64,000 nt of DNA. Source: Pseudomonas sp. GTDB lineage: Bacteria > Pseudomonadota > Gammaproteobacteria > Pseudomonadales > Pseudomonadaceae. Positions 55,687 to 64,000 of the stretch are shown one piece after another (the stretch's first letter is position 1; each line of letters begins with the position of its first letter). The position numbers were made by a program, and so were the translations under genes. The notes under the pieces were generated by a model. That model was not told the origin of the DNA. It saw nothing but the letters and a program-made list of their open reading frames with translations, and made no database searches. The DNA lies in the NCBI RefSeq assembly GCF_017744435.1, contig NZ_JAGIBG010000018.1, forward strand, positions 34,704-98,703, written 5' to 3'.

Positions 55687-57213
55687 CTAGCGCGCAGTCT
55701 GCAGCACCGATGCAGGCATCGGGCGACTGAGAAGCAGCCCGACCAGCACCGCAAAAACCAACGCCGCGCCGCCCGCACAGACCAGCATCATCTGAAACCC
55801 ACCCATGAACGCCTGCAACGCCAAGGGCGCCACAGCATCACGCAAACTCGGCTCGACCATCGCCAGTGCCGCAGGCACATCACCCGCAGCTACGCGTGTT
55901 GCCATGGCACCAACGTTAGCTAACTGGTCCGGCGCCACTTGTTGCAAAGCCTGACGCAGCAACTGCTCACCACGTGCAGCCAACACTCCGCCCAAGACAC
56001 CAATCGCCAACACAATCCCCCCAAACCGCGTAGTCGTACTCAACCCGGAAGCCATCCCCGTCCTCTCCCGCGGCACACACGCCATGATGTTCTTCTGCGT
56101 ATCCCCATTAAGCAGCCCAGCCCCCGCCCCCAACACCAGGCTGGCCAAGGCAAACGCCCCATACCCCCCAACCCCGACAGCCCAGGCACACAGCAGATTC
56201 CCCACCCCCACCAACACCAGCCCCAAGGCAAACACCTGCGCCGGGCTCAACCGCCCAGCCAGTCGCATCCCCCACCGCGGCGTCAGCAACATCGCCAGCG
56301 CAAACGGCAACATCCCCGCCCCCGCCGCCAGCGCCGACAACTGCAACCCGTTCTGCAGGTACAACGGCAACAACGTCATCATCACCTGAGCACAAGCGGC
56401 GTAAGCGAACATCCCCAACAGGGCCCCGATGAAGCGCCCGCTACGCATCAGTTGCAGGTCGATCATCGGCCGTTCCTGGCTCCGCTCGACCATGATGAAC
56501 AGCCCCAACAGAAACGCACTGATCAGCAGGCGCCCGAGCGTATCGATACTGGTCCAGCCCACCAGGTTGGCCTCAATCATCGCCCAGATCAGGCAGCCCA
56601 GGCTGCCGGCGAAGGTCAGGCTGCCCATCGGGTCGAGCCGCGCGGCATCGCTGTCGCGAGACTCTTCGATACTGCGCAGCACCATCAGCGCCAGCACCGC
56701 TACCAATGGCAGGTTGATGTAGAAGATCCAGCGCCAGCCGAGGGTGCTGGCGATCACGCCGCCGAGCAGTGGCGCGAAGGTGATGGTCGCGCCCATGCAG
56801 GCGCCCCAGAATGCCCAGGCACGCATGCGCGCTTGCGGTTCGTGGAAGCGGTGGCCGATGGCGGCCAGGGCCGAGGTCAGCAGCATGGCCGCGCCTACGC
56901 CTTTGGCTGCCCGGGCCAGGTCGAGGAACAGCAGGCTGGGGGCCGCGCCGCAGGCGAGCGAGGCGATGCCGAATACGGCCAGGCCGATCAGCAGCATGCG
57001 CTGGCGACCGAAGCGGTCGGCCAGGCTGCCTGCGGGCAGCAGGCAGGCGGCGAAGGCCAGGAGGTAGGCGCTGACGACCCATTCGATATCGGCGAACGAG
57101 CCGGACAGGTCGCGGGCGATGCTCGGTAGGCTGACGGCGACGATGTTGGTGTCGAGGATGATCAGGGCGCAGACCAGGGAGGAGGTGAGCAGGGTGAAGC
57201 GGGCTGAGGGCAT
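55687..57213 (-). CDS. MFS drug exporter, DHA2 (EmrB/QacA-like) family
   Basis: 508 residues with about 14 transmembrane helices. Starts MPSARFTLLTSSLVCALIIL, with D-T-N-I-V-A-V-S-L-P-S-I in helix 1, SLADRFGRQRMLLIGLAVFG in loop 2-3 and GGVIASTLGWRWIFYINLPL in helix 5, the DHA2 motif set. Exports drugs or other compounds by proton antiport; substrate unknown. ATG at 57213; a longer in-frame start is unlikely. Divergent from a LysR regulator that probably controls it. Confidence 0.9.
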   Translation of the reverse strand: MPSARFTLLTSSLVCALIILDTNIVAVSLPSIARDLSGSFADIEWVVSAYLLAFAACLLPAGSLADRFGRQRMLLIGLAVFGIASLACGAAPSLLFLDLARAAKGVGAAMLLTSALAAIGHRFHEPQARMRAWAFWGACMGATITFAPLLGGVIASTLGWRWIFYINLPLVAVLALMVLRSIEESRDSDAARLDPMGSLTFAGSLGCLIWAMIEANLVGWTSIDTLGRLLISAFLLGLFIMVERSQERPMIDLQLMRSGRFIGALLGMFAYAACAQVMMTLLPLYLQNGLQLSALAAGAGMLPFALAMLLTPRWGMRLAGRLSPAQVFALGLVLVGVGNLLCAWAVGVGGYGAFALASLVLGAGAGLLNGDTQKNIMACVPRERTGMASGLSTTTRFGGIVLAIGVLGGVLAARGEQLLRQALQQVAPDQLANVGAMATRVAAGDVPAALAMVEPSLRDAVAPLALQAFMGGFQMMLVCAGGAALVFAVLVGLLLSRPMPASVLQTAR

Positions 57214-57268
57214 CGTTGGGCTCCGGTTTTCGTTTGTCAGCCAGATCGCCGGGGCTGCTTTGCAGCCC

Positions 57269-57350
57269 ATCGCCGGCAAGCGCGGCTCCCACAATACAGC
57301 GTGACCCTAGCGTCTTGCGCTGTACCTGTGGGAGCTGGCTTGCCTGCGAT
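57269..57350. repeat. REP inverted pair (GCCGGCAAGC variant)
   Basis: ATCGCCGGCAAGCGCGGCTC followed by CCACA, and TGTGGGAGCTGGCTTGCC followed by TGCGAT, in the region between the MFS gene and the LysR gene; a third REP type in this window. Confidence 0.65.
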
Positions 57351-57454
57351 GGACCGCGCAGCGGTCCCCTGCAGGTTGCAATCACCTTAATGCCTTCAGC
57401 CCCGAAGCTTGTTAGCCTCAAGGGACCGCGTCATTAGCCTGCAGGTAACACCGC

Positions 57455-58321
57455 ATGGAGATCCGTCACTTCCGCTACTTCCTCTGCGTCGCCCGCCACG
57501 GTCACTTCACCCGTGCCGCCGAGCAGCTGGGCATCGCCCCGCCCACCCTCAGCCGGCAGATTCAGGACATGGAGCGCGAGCTGGGCGTGCGGCTGTTCGA
57601 GCGCAACCAGCGTGAAGTGAACCTCACAGCCGCGGGCCAGGCGCTGCTGATCGAAGCCGAGCAGGCGGTGCGCCAGTTCGATGCCGCGCAGCTGGGCGCG
57701 CAGCGTGCCGGGCGTGGCGAAAGCGGGCGTATCGAGCTGGGCTATGTGGCGTCGGCGGCGTATTCGGGCATGCTGCAGCGGCAGGTGATCAACTTCAGCG
57801 ATGCACACCCCGGGGTGCGTCTGAACATCCGCGAACTGCCCATGGCCGAGCTGCCGGGCATGGTGCGTGATGGCTTGCTCGACCTGGCTTATGTGCGCTT
57901 GCAGATGGAGTTGCCGGAAGAACTCGAAGCCATCGCCCTGCATCAGGAAGGCTTCGTGCTCGCCCTGCCTGCCAGCTCGCGGATCAACGAACTGGCGCAG
58001 ATTCCGGCCGCACGCCTGGCCAACGAAACCTTCATCCTGCCGGAACAGATTTCCGGCACGCTGGAGGCGGCGGCGCAGGGTGGCTTCGTCCCACGGCTGG
58101 GGCCCCAACCGGGCAGCCTGGTGGCGGTGATTACCTTGGTGTCGCTGGGGCAAGGAATTGCAGTGGTGCCGGAGTCGGTGGTGCAGCGCATCAGCCTGCC
58201 GCAAGTGAACTACCGGCGTATTGCCGATTGCCAGGCCAGCTCGTGGTTGAGCCTGGTCCACCGGCGCTTCGAGAAAGCGCCTGCGGTGAAAAGATACATC
58301 GATTTGTGCCTGCAGCGCTGA
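57455..58321 (+). CDS. LysR-family transcriptional regulator
   Basis: 288 residues. N-terminal HTH (HFRYFLCVARHGHFTRAAEQ, LGIAPPTLSRQIQDMERELG) and C-terminal effector domain (LGYVASAAYSGMLQRQVINF onward). Divergent from the DHA2 exporter, so most likely its regulator, responding to a small effector that cannot be named. Confidence 0.93.
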   Translation: MEIRHFRYFLCVARHGHFTRAAEQLGIAPPTLSRQIQDMERELGVRLFERNQREVNLTAAGQALLIEAEQAVRQFDAAQLGAQRAGRGESGRIELGYVASAAYSGMLQRQVINFSDAHPGVRLNIRELPMAELPGMVRDGLLDLAYVRLQMELPEELEAIALHQEGFVLALPASSRINELAQIPAARLANETFILPEQISGTLEAAAQGGFVPRLGPQPGSLVAVITLVSLGQGIAVVPESVVQRISLPQVNYRRIADCQASSWLSLVHRRFEKAPAVKRYIDLCLQR

Positions 58322-58328
58322 CACAAAA

Positions 58329-58366
58329 AACAAGGGCACCCATCCACTGGTGCCCCTGCCCTTGTT
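58329..58366 (-). terminator. Terminator of the permease gene (gabP-like)
   Basis: AACAAGGGCA pairs with TGCCCTTGTT with a further GGCACC/GGTGCC core; A run on the plus-strand left side yields the U run. Lies between convergent LysR and permease genes. Confidence 0.8.
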
Positions 58367-58381
58367 GCAAGGTGAACTCAA

Positions 58382-59773
58382 TCACCCCATCGACCGCGCC
58401 CCCACCGTTTGCGCATGGCCCCGCGAGGTCACGATCCCCAGGAAGGAAATCACGATCGCCAGGCCCAAGGTCGAACTCACTTCCGCCCGGTGTTCAGGCG
58501 TGTACATCATCACCGCCAGCGCGCCGGCAATGAAGATGATCACCGCCCAGGTCAGGTACGGGAACAGCCACATGCGGAACTTCAGCTCGGTGTTCTCGCG
58601 CTCCAGCCGGCGACGCATGCGCAGCTGGGAGATGGCGATGACCATGTACACCAGCAGCGCGATCGCGCCCGAGCTGGCCAGCAGGAACTCGAACACGCCC
58701 TTGGGTGCGAAGTAGTTGAGGATGGCGATGGCGGCACCGATCAGGGTACTGCCGAACACTGCCGAACGTGGCACGCCGACCTTGGAGGTCTTGTTGAGGA
58801 ACGCCGGGGCGTCGCCGCGCTTGGCCAGCGAGTACATCATCCGCGAGGCGATGTAGATCGACGAGTTCATGCAGCTGGTCACGGCCACCAGCACCACCAG
58901 GTCGACCATGAAGGCAGCGTTGGGGATGTTCATGATTTCCAGCGCGCGCTGGTACGAACCCACCACTGCCAGCTGTGGGTCGTTCCACGGCACCACAGAG
59001 ATGATCACGAAGATCGACAGGATGTAGAAGGTGCTGATGCGCCAGATCACCGAGCGGGTGGCCTTGGCAATGTTGCGCGATGGGTCGCTGGATTCGGAAG
59101 CGGCGATGGTCACGGCCTCGGTGCCGATGAAGCTGAACATCACGGTGATGAACGCACCGACCACCGCCGACCAGCCCTTCGGCGCGAAGCCGCCATGCTC
59201 GGCCATCAGCCCGCTCAGGCCGCTGACTTCACGGTTGGGCAGCCAGCCCATCAGCGCGGCGAAACCGAGGCCGATGAAGCCGAGAATCGCCGTGACCTTG
59301 AGGATGGCGAACCAGAACTCGAACTCGCCGTACTTGGCCACGCTGAACAGGTTGGTGCCCGCCAGTAACAGCACCGAAGCGAGGGCGAAGATCCAGCTGG
59401 GGATATCGGGGAACCAGGCGTTGAGCACATGCCCTGCCGCCAGTGCCTCGATCGGGATCACCAGCACCCAGAACCACCAGTACAACCAGCCGATGGTATA
59501 GCCGGCCCAGCGGCCGATGGCCTGGTCAGCGTAAGTGGAGAACGATCCAGTGTCAGGGTGTGCCACGGCCATTTCGCCGAGCATGCGCATGACCAGTACC
59601 ACCAGGGTCCCGGCCACGAAGTACGAAAGAATGGTGGCTGGCCCGGCCGCCGCGATGGCGTGCCCGGAGCCTACGAAAAGTCCGGCACCGATGATGCCCG
59701 CAATCGACAGCATCGTTACATGACGTGGCTTGAAACCTTGTGCAAGGTTGCCATCAGATCCCACGGTGTTCAT
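58382..59773 (-). CDS. gabP: Amino-acid permease, GABA permease-like
   Basis: 463 residues, 12 transmembrane helices of the APC/AAT family. KPRHVTMLSIAGIIGAGLFV with GSGHAIAAAGPA opens helix 1, and GEMAVAHPDTGSFSTYADQA, GTEAVTIAASES and LVMRMLGEMA follow. Residue pattern is close to GabP (4-aminobutyrate permease), but close relatives carry other amino acids. Stands alone, upstream of its own terminator; its leader has an A-rich stretch. Confidence 0.75.
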   Translation of the reverse strand: MNTVGSDGNLAQGFKPRHVTMLSIAGIIGAGLFVGSGHAIAAAGPATILSYFVAGTLVVLVMRMLGEMAVAHPDTGSFSTYADQAIGRWAGYTIGWLYWWFWVLVIPIEALAAGHVLNAWFPDIPSWIFALASVLLLAGTNLFSVAKYGEFEFWFAILKVTAILGFIGLGFAALMGWLPNREVSGLSGLMAEHGGFAPKGWSAVVGAFITVMFSFIGTEAVTIAASESSDPSRNIAKATRSVIWRISTFYILSIFVIISVVPWNDPQLAVVGSYQRALEIMNIPNAAFMVDLVVLVAVTSCMNSSIYIASRMMYSLAKRGDAPAFLNKTSKVGVPRSAVFGSTLIGAAIAILNYFAPKGVFEFLLASSGAIALLVYMVIAISQLRMRRRLERENTELKFRMWLFPYLTWAVIIFIAGALAVMMYTPEHRAEVSSTLGLAIVISFLGIVTSRGHAQTVGARSMG

Positions 59774-60093
59774 TGATCTTGTTCTCTTTTTGCTGACACA
59801 AGGAAGGACGGGCAGGCGTAGGCGAAAATAGCTCCTTTCAAATCAGGAAGTCGACACGTTGCTGGTGCGCTGTTGTTGATCTTTGGCACACGTCACAGAG
59901 CAAGATGCCGGTGTGGTTCGGGCTTCATTTAAGCCCCGCGAGGCTGTGGGAAATTACACGAGAACGCCTCGGAACTGTTCGATCACGACAGCGCATTTCC
60001 ATAAACGCCAGATGTCGCGAATGGCATATCCGATCACGCCAGCGGGCCGTATGACGCTTTCGTTTTTCATTTGAATGTGTTTTCACCAGGCAC
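59774..60093. other. Intergenic region upstream of the permease gene
   Basis: 320 bases without a supported gene. A short plus-strand frame (59883-60074) lacks a ribosome binding site and recognisable sequence. It should hold the permease promoter (transcribed leftward); AGAGAACAAGA just before the start could be an Hfq/Crc-type A-rich site. Confidence 0.45.
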
Positions 60094-60118
60094 AAAAAAG
60101 CCCCGGTTCCCCGGGGCC
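60094..60118 (-). terminator. Terminator of gudD
   Basis: GCCCCGG-TTCC-CCGGGGC with six A on the plus-strand left side, giving a U run in the minus transcript, 36 bases past the gudD stop codon. Confidence 0.88.
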
Positions 60119-60153
60119 TCTGTTGCTCAGGCTCCTGCCTGTGCACAGGTTCC

Positions 60154-61509
60154 TTAGCGCACCAGGCAAGGCCGCTTGTTGTCGAAGCGCCAACCGGGAA
60201 TCAGGAACTGCATCGCCACGCTGTCATCCCGCGCGCCCAGCCCCATGTTGCGGTAGCACTCATGGGCCTTGGCCAGCTGGTCTTCATCCAGCTCCACCCC
60301 CAGCCCTGGCCGCGCCGGCACCCGCACATGGCCGTCGACGATGCGCAGCGGCTCACGGGTCAGGCGCTGGCCGTCCTGCCAGATCCAGTGGGTATCGATG
60401 GCGGTGATTTCACCCGGCGCCGCCGCTGCCACCTGGGTGAACATCGCCAGCGAAATGTCGAAGTGGTTGTTCGAGTGCGAGCCCCAGGTCAGGCCCCAGT
60501 CGTTGCACATCTGCGCCACCCGCACCGAGCCCTGCAAGGTCCAGAAGTGCGGGTCGGCCAAGGGGATGTCCACCGACTGCAGCTGGATCGCATGGCCCAT
60601 CTGCCGCCAGTCGGTGGCGATCATGTTGGTGGCCGTCGGCAGGCCGGTGGCACGACGGAACTCGGCCATCACTTCACGGCCCGAATAGCCGTTCTCGGCA
60701 CCGCACGGGTCTTCGGCGTAGGCCAGCACCTCGTGCTTGTCGCGGCACAGGGCGATGGCTTCTTTCAGCGACCAGGCGCCGTTAGGGTCGAGGGTGATAC
60801 GCGCTTCGGGGAAGCGTTCGGCCAGGGCCGTTACCGCTTCCATTTCTTCCTCGCCACGCAACACACCGCCCTTGAGCTTGAAGTCGCTGAAGCCATAGCG
60901 TTGCTTGGCGGCTTCGGCCAGGCGCACCACCGCTTCCGGGGTCAGGGCCTTTTCGTGGCGCAGGCGGAACCAGTCATCGTCGGCATCGGCTTCGTTGCGG
61001 TAGGCCAGGTCGGTCTGCTGGCGGTCGCCGATGTAGAACAGGTAGCCGAGCATCTTCACCGCCTCGCGCTGCTGGCCTTCACCCAGCAGTGCCGCCATCG
61101 GCACATTGAGGTGCTGGCCGAGCAGGTCGAGCAGCGCCGACTCGATGGCGGTTACCGCGTGCACGGTAATGCGCAGGTCGAAGGTCTGCAGGCCACGGCC
61201 GGCAGAATCGCGGTTGGCGAAGGTCTGGCGCATGGCGTTGAGCACGCGCTGGTAGTGGCCGATCGGCTGGCCGACCACCAGGCTGCGGGCGTCTTCCAGG
61301 GTCTGGCGGATCTTCTCGCCACCGGGCACTTCGCCCAGGCCAGTGTTGCCGGCACTGTCGCGCAGCACCACGACATTGCGGGTGAAGTACGGGCCATGGG
61401 CGCCACTGAGGTTGAGCAGCATGCTGTCGTGGCCAGCCACGGGGATCACGCGCAGGTCGGTGACGACCGGTGTGCGGGTGTGAACGGCGGGATTGGTCTG
61501 CTGGTTCAT
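60154..61509 (-). CDS. gudD: Glucarate dehydratase
   Basis: 451 residues, enolase superfamily. Converts D-glucarate to 5-keto-4-deoxyglucarate. The catalytic Lys pair in FKLKGG, metal ligands in [11 protein letters not shown] and TNM, and the general acid/base His in GSHSNNHFD are all present; N-terminal [20 protein letters not shown] is characteristic. ATG start 19 bases after gudP. Downstream steps are not in the window. Confidence 0.96.
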   Translation of the reverse strand: MNQQTNPAVHTRTPVVTDLRVIPVAGHDSMLLNLSGAHGPYFTRNVVVLRDSAGNTGLGEVPGGEKIRQTLEDARSLVVGQPIGHYQRVLNAMRQTFANRDSAGRGLQTFDLRITVHAVTAIESALLDLLGQHLNVPMAALLGEGQQREAVKMLGYLFYIGDRQQTDLAYRNEADADDDWFRLRHEKALTPEAVVRLAEAAKQRYGFSDFKLKGGVLRGEEEMEAVTALAERFPEARITLDPNGAWSLKEAIALCRDKHEVLAYAEDPCGAENGYSGREVMAEFRRATGLPTATNMIATDWRQMGHAIQLQSVDIPLADPHFWTLQGSVRVAQMCNDWGLTWGSHSNNHFDISLAMFTQVAAAAPGEITAIDTHWIWQDGQRLTREPLRIVDGHVRVPARPGLGVELDEDQLAKAHECYRNMGLGARDDSVAMQFLIPGWRFDNKRPCLVR

Positions 61510-61528
61510 GGTTGTTGTCTCGCAGTCA

Positions 61529-62881
61529 TCAGTGGGTCTGGCCCAAGGCCGAAGGCGCCTTGTGGTCGTCAGAGGGAGCGCCCTTCGGGCGAATGCGTAC
61601 GAAGAAGATGGCGATGGCCGCCAGCACCGAGGTCACGGCCAGGCCATACAGCCCGCCCTGGATCGAGCCGGTCTGCTGTTCGAGCAGGCCGAAGGTGGTG
61701 GGGGCAACAAAGCCACCGAGGTTGCCGACCGAGTTGATCAGGGCGATCACGGCCGCAGCGATACGGGCGTCCAGGTAGCCTTGCGGAATCGGCCAGAACA
61801 GCGACGAGGCCGACTTGAAGCCGATGGCGGCGAAGCACACGGCGACGAAGGCGAACACCGGGCCGCCGGTGGTGGACATGAACATGCCGATGGCGGCGAC
61901 CACCAGGGCACCCGCCACCCAGGCCTGCTGGAACTTCCAGCGCGTGGAGCCGGCAGCGAAGGCATACATGGCGATGATCGAGATCAGCCATGGGATGGAG
62001 TTGAAGAAGCCGACCTGCAGGTCGCTGAGGTCGCCCATGCGCTTGATGATGCTTGGCAGCCAGAAGGTGGCGGCGTAGATGGTCAGCTGGATGCAGAAGT
62101 AAATCAGGCAGAACAGTACGATCTGGCGGTCCTTGAGCAGGCTCCAGGCCGAAGGCTTCACCGCGCCGACCGCTTCGCGCTCACGCTGCTCACGGTCGAT
62201 GGTTGCCACCAGCGCGTCCTGTTCCGCCTGGCTCAGCCACTTGGCATCCTGCGGCTTGGAGTCGAGCCAGAAGAACACGAAGAAGCACAGGGTCACCGAA
62301 GCCATCCCTTCGATGAACAGCATCCACTGCCAGCCGTGCAGGCCCAGGCCCTGGATCTGCATCAGCGCGCCGGCCAGCGGCCCGGAAATCAGCGACGCCA
62401 AGGCAGAGCCACTGAGAAAGATGGCGATCGCCTTGCCGCGCTCGGCGGCCGGCAGCCAGCGGGTGAAGTAGTAGATCACGCCGGGGAAGAAGCCCGCCTC
62501 GGCCACGCCCAGCAGGAAGCGCAACACGTAGAACTGGGTTTCGTTCTGGACGAAGGCCATGGCGGTGGCCACCAGGCCCCAGGTGAACATGATGCGGGTC
62601 AGCCACAGCCGCGCACCGACCTTTTGCAGCAGCATGTTCGAGGGCACTTCGAACAGCGCGTAGCCGATGAAGAACAGCCCGGCGCCGAAACCAAAGGCGG
62701 CGGCACTGATGCCCAGGTCGCTTTCCAGGTGCGGGCGGACGAAGCCGATATTGACGCGGTCGAGGTAGTTGACGATGAACATGATGACGAACAGCGGCAG
62801 GACGTGGCGCTTGACCTTGGCCACGGCACAGGCCAAGACGTCGCCGTCATTTCGGGCAGACGGAGCGAGGGTGTCGTTCAC
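61529..62881 (-). CDS. gudP: D-glucarate transporter, MFS anion:cation symporter family
   Basis: 450 residues, 12 transmembrane helices, ACS/GudP type ([59 protein letters not shown]). Brings glucarate/galactarate into the cell. I prefer the GTG at 62881 because GGGAG lies 8 bases upstream; the GTG at 62896 five codons earlier is the alternative. Operon with gudD, divergent from a GntR regulator. Confidence 0.92.
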   Translation of the reverse strand: MNDTLAPSARNDGDVLACAVAKVKRHVLPLFVIMFIVNYLDRVNIGFVRPHLESDLGISAAAFGFGAGLFFIGYALFEVPSNMLLQKVGARLWLTRIMFTWGLVATAMAFVQNETQFYVLRFLLGVAEAGFFPGVIYYFTRWLPAAERGKAIAIFLSGSALASLISGPLAGALMQIQGLGLHGWQWMLFIEGMASVTLCFFVFFWLDSKPQDAKWLSQAEQDALVATIDREQREREAVGAVKPSAWSLLKDRQIVLFCLIYFCIQLTIYAATFWLPSIIKRMGDLSDLQVGFFNSIPWLISIIAMYAFAAGSTRWKFQQAWVAGALVVAAIGMFMSTTGGPVFAFVAVCFAAIGFKSASSLFWPIPQGYLDARIAAAVIALINSVGNLGGFVAPTTFGLLEQQTGSIQGGLYGLAVTSVLAAIAIFFVRIRPKGAPSDDHKAPSALGQTH

Positions 62882-62899
62882 TTGTGGATCTCCCACTAA

Positions 62900-62907
62900 T
62901 TGTTTTT
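62900..62907 (-). promoter_or_regulatory. Candidate Hfq/Crc motif in the gudP leader
   Basis: On the minus strand AAAAACAA fits AANAANAA and lies just upstream of the gudP ribosome binding site. Confidence 0.4.
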
Positions 62908-62920
62908 GTGCGGGTCGAAG

Positions 62921-62931
62921 TTGTCTGACAT
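62921..62931. promoter_or_regulatory. Operator-like site 1, gud promoter
   Basis: TTGT-CTG-ACAT is one mismatch from TTGT-N3-ACAA and lies nearest to gudP. Confidence 0.45.
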
Positions 62932-62962
62932 GACAGTGGGATGGAGCATATGCGCAGCGAGG

Positions 62963-62973
62963 TTGTACGACAA
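62963..62973. promoter_or_regulatory. Operator-like site 2, gud promoter
   Basis: TTGT-ACG-ACAA, a perfect inverted repeat identical in arms to site 3. Confidence 0.7.
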
Positions 62974-63107
62974 GGTGTCGAATATCGCTTAAATGGCAAA
63001 ATACAAGCTGATAAATAGCAATATTGAGCCGAACGTGCCGACAAAGTAATTAACAGCCCTGTACCGTGCAGAGAAAAAACAGGCAAAAAATATTTTTGTT
63101 GGTTAAC

Positions 63108-63118
63108 TTGTCGTACAA
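63108..63118. promoter_or_regulatory. Operator-like site 3, upstream of the GntR gene
   Basis: TTGT-CGT-ACAA, extended to CTTGTCGTACAAG, 23 bases before the regulator start; suits autoregulation. Confidence 0.7.
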
Positions 63119-63141
63119 GCAAACCTTATTCGGAACCACCA

Positions 63142-63840
63142 ATGGACACCTCCCCTGCCAAACGCAGCCACAGCCGCGCCCACGACCTGGTGTCGAGCCT
63201 GACCCAGCAGATCCTGCTGGGCACCTTCAAGCCAGGTGACAAGCTGCCGTCGGAGAACACCCTGGTGCGCGAGCATGGCGTCAGCCGCACCGTGGTCCGT
63301 GAAGCGCTGTCGAAACTGCAGGCCTCAGGCCTGGTGGAACCGCGCCACGGCATCGGCACTTTCGTGATGGAGCGCCAGGGCCAGGCGGGTTTGCGCGTGG
63401 GGGCGGAGAATGCCGCGAGCGTGCGCGACCTGCTGGAGCTGCGCATCGGCCTGGAGGGCCAGGCGGCGGCCCTGGCGGCCGTGCGCCGCAGTGACGAGCA
63501 CCTGGCACGCATGCGCAAGGCGCTGGATGACTATCAGGACCTGGCGGCTGCCGGGGACAGCTGCATCGAGGCGGACCGGCGCTTTCACCTGTTGATCGCC
63601 GAGGCCACCGGCAACCTGTATTTCAGCGAGATGATGGCGCAGTTGGGTAACGGGTTGATCCCGCGTAACCGCATGGCCCTGGCCGAACGCGCCGGGGCCA
63701 GGCTGGCGCGGCATGCGTATCTGGCGAACCTCGAGCATGAGGCGATCCTCAATGCCATCCGCCGACAGGACCCGGACGCGGCGCGGGCGGCGATCTGCCT
63801 GCACCTGTCCAACAGCCGGGATCGCCTGCTGCCGGACTAG
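63142..63840 (+). CDS. FCD-type GntR regulator of the glucarate genes
   Basis: 232 residues. Winged HTH (FKPGDKLPSENTLVREHGVS, RTVVREALSKLQASGLVEPR) then FCD ligand domain (ADRRFHLLIAEATGNLYFSE, LEHEAILNAIRRQDPDAARA) with the Asp/His/His metal-ligand pattern. Divergent from gudP with three TTGT-N3-ACAA-like sites in between, so it likely represses gudP-gudD and itself until a sugar acid binds. Its last 13 codons and stop are repeated in inverted orientation at the window end. Confidence 0.9.
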   Translation: MDTSPAKRSHSRAHDLVSSLTQQILLGTFKPGDKLPSENTLVREHGVSRTVVREALSKLQASGLVEPRHGIGTFVMERQGQAGLRVGAENAASVRDLLELRIGLEGQAAALAAVRRSDEHLARMRKALDDYQDLAAAGDSCIEADRRFHLLIAEATGNLYFSEMMAQLGNGLIPRNRMALAERAGARLARHAYLANLEHEAILNAIRRQDPDAARAAICLHLSNSRDRLLPD

Positions 63841-64000
63841 GGGCTGCTTTGCAGCCCTTCGCGGGCATGCCCGCTCCCACAGGTACTGCACCGTGCTTGA
63901 AATCTGTGAGATCCCTGTGGGAGCGGGCATGCCCGCGAAGGGCTGCAAAGCAGCCCCTAGTCCGGCAGCAGGCGATCCCGGCTGTTGGACAGGTGCAGGC
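63797..64000. repeat. Perfect inverted repeat, arms at least 87 bases
   Basis: 63797-63883 is the exact reverse complement of 63914-64000, with a 30-base spacer (63884-63913). The inner parts of the arms contain a REP (GGGAGCGGGCATGCCCGCG) plus GGGCTGCTTTGCAGCCC; the outer 40 bases of each arm are coding sequence of the GntR gene up to its stop. The right arm is cut by the window edge, so its true length is unknown. Confidence 0.95.

Noticed and set aside
63325..63948. Minus-strand open frame antisense to the GntR gene
   Set aside because: Antisense shadow whose start lies in the terminal palindrome.

Overview
The window reads as chromosome of a Pseudomonas of the P. putida group. The gene order (tpiA-secG-tRNA-rimP-nusA-infB-rbfA-truB-rpsO-pnp; carA-carB-greA; grpE-dnaK-dnaJ-dapB; recN/fur/bamE; ratA-rnfH/smpB; lldR/lldPD-dld; ssrA), the high GC content and the many REP elements ending in GGGAGCGG-type stems all fit that group. 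I had no search tools, so every family name below comes from motifs, length and gene order.

Layout. 1-4.0 kb: the 3' part of a DUF748/AsmA-like envelope gene and three small genes (VOC protein, ABM monooxygenase, periplasmic BON protein). 4.0-20 kb: a long minus-strand housekeeping block for translation, transcription and RNA decay (pnp, rpsO, truB, rbfA, infB, nusA, rimP), two tRNA genes, secG, tpiA, glmM, folP, ftsH and rlmE, with yhbY divergent. 20-30 kb: greA, carB, carA, dapB and the dnaJ, dnaK, grpE chaperone cluster, with a good sigma-32 promoter before grpE and another before dnaK. 30-35 kb: recN (LexA box), fur, bamE, rnfH, ratA, smpB. 34.8-41.6 kb: a lactate-use locus, with an LldR-type repressor divergent from permease, L-lactate dehydrogenase and a large FAD/Fe-S D-lactate-type dehydrogenase. 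42.2-42.6 kb: tmRNA (ssrA).

42.65-55.68 kb is an accessory island directly downstream of ssrA. It is bounded by diverged direct repeats of about 0.8-1 kb; each repeat starts with a copy of the ssrA terminator and carries a small conserved gene plus a DUF3077-like gene (broken in the right copy). Inside are remnants of a P4-like integrative element (AlpA-type regulator, truncated primase), an IS5-type transposase fossil, GTTA-rich iterated tracts on both sides, and a six-gene minus-strand cluster: HTH gene, hsdM, hsdS, a RecF-like ATPase, an HNH nuclease, hsdR. The ATPase and HNH proteins match the two components of Septu (PtuA/PtuB). They sit between hsdS and hsdR with start/stop overlaps or direct abutment at every junction from hsdM to hsdR, so a Septu module appears to be translationally coupled inside a type I restriction-modification operon. 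This is the most interesting content of the window. No integrase was found.

55.7-64 kb: a DHA2-type MFS exporter with divergent LysR regulator, a GABA-permease-like transporter, and a glucarate locus (gudP-gudD with a divergent FCD-type GntR regulator and three TTGT-N3-ACAA-like operators). The window ends in a perfect inverted repeat with arms of at least 87 bases that include the 3' end of the GntR gene. It may be an assembly artefact or the start of an inverted gene copy.
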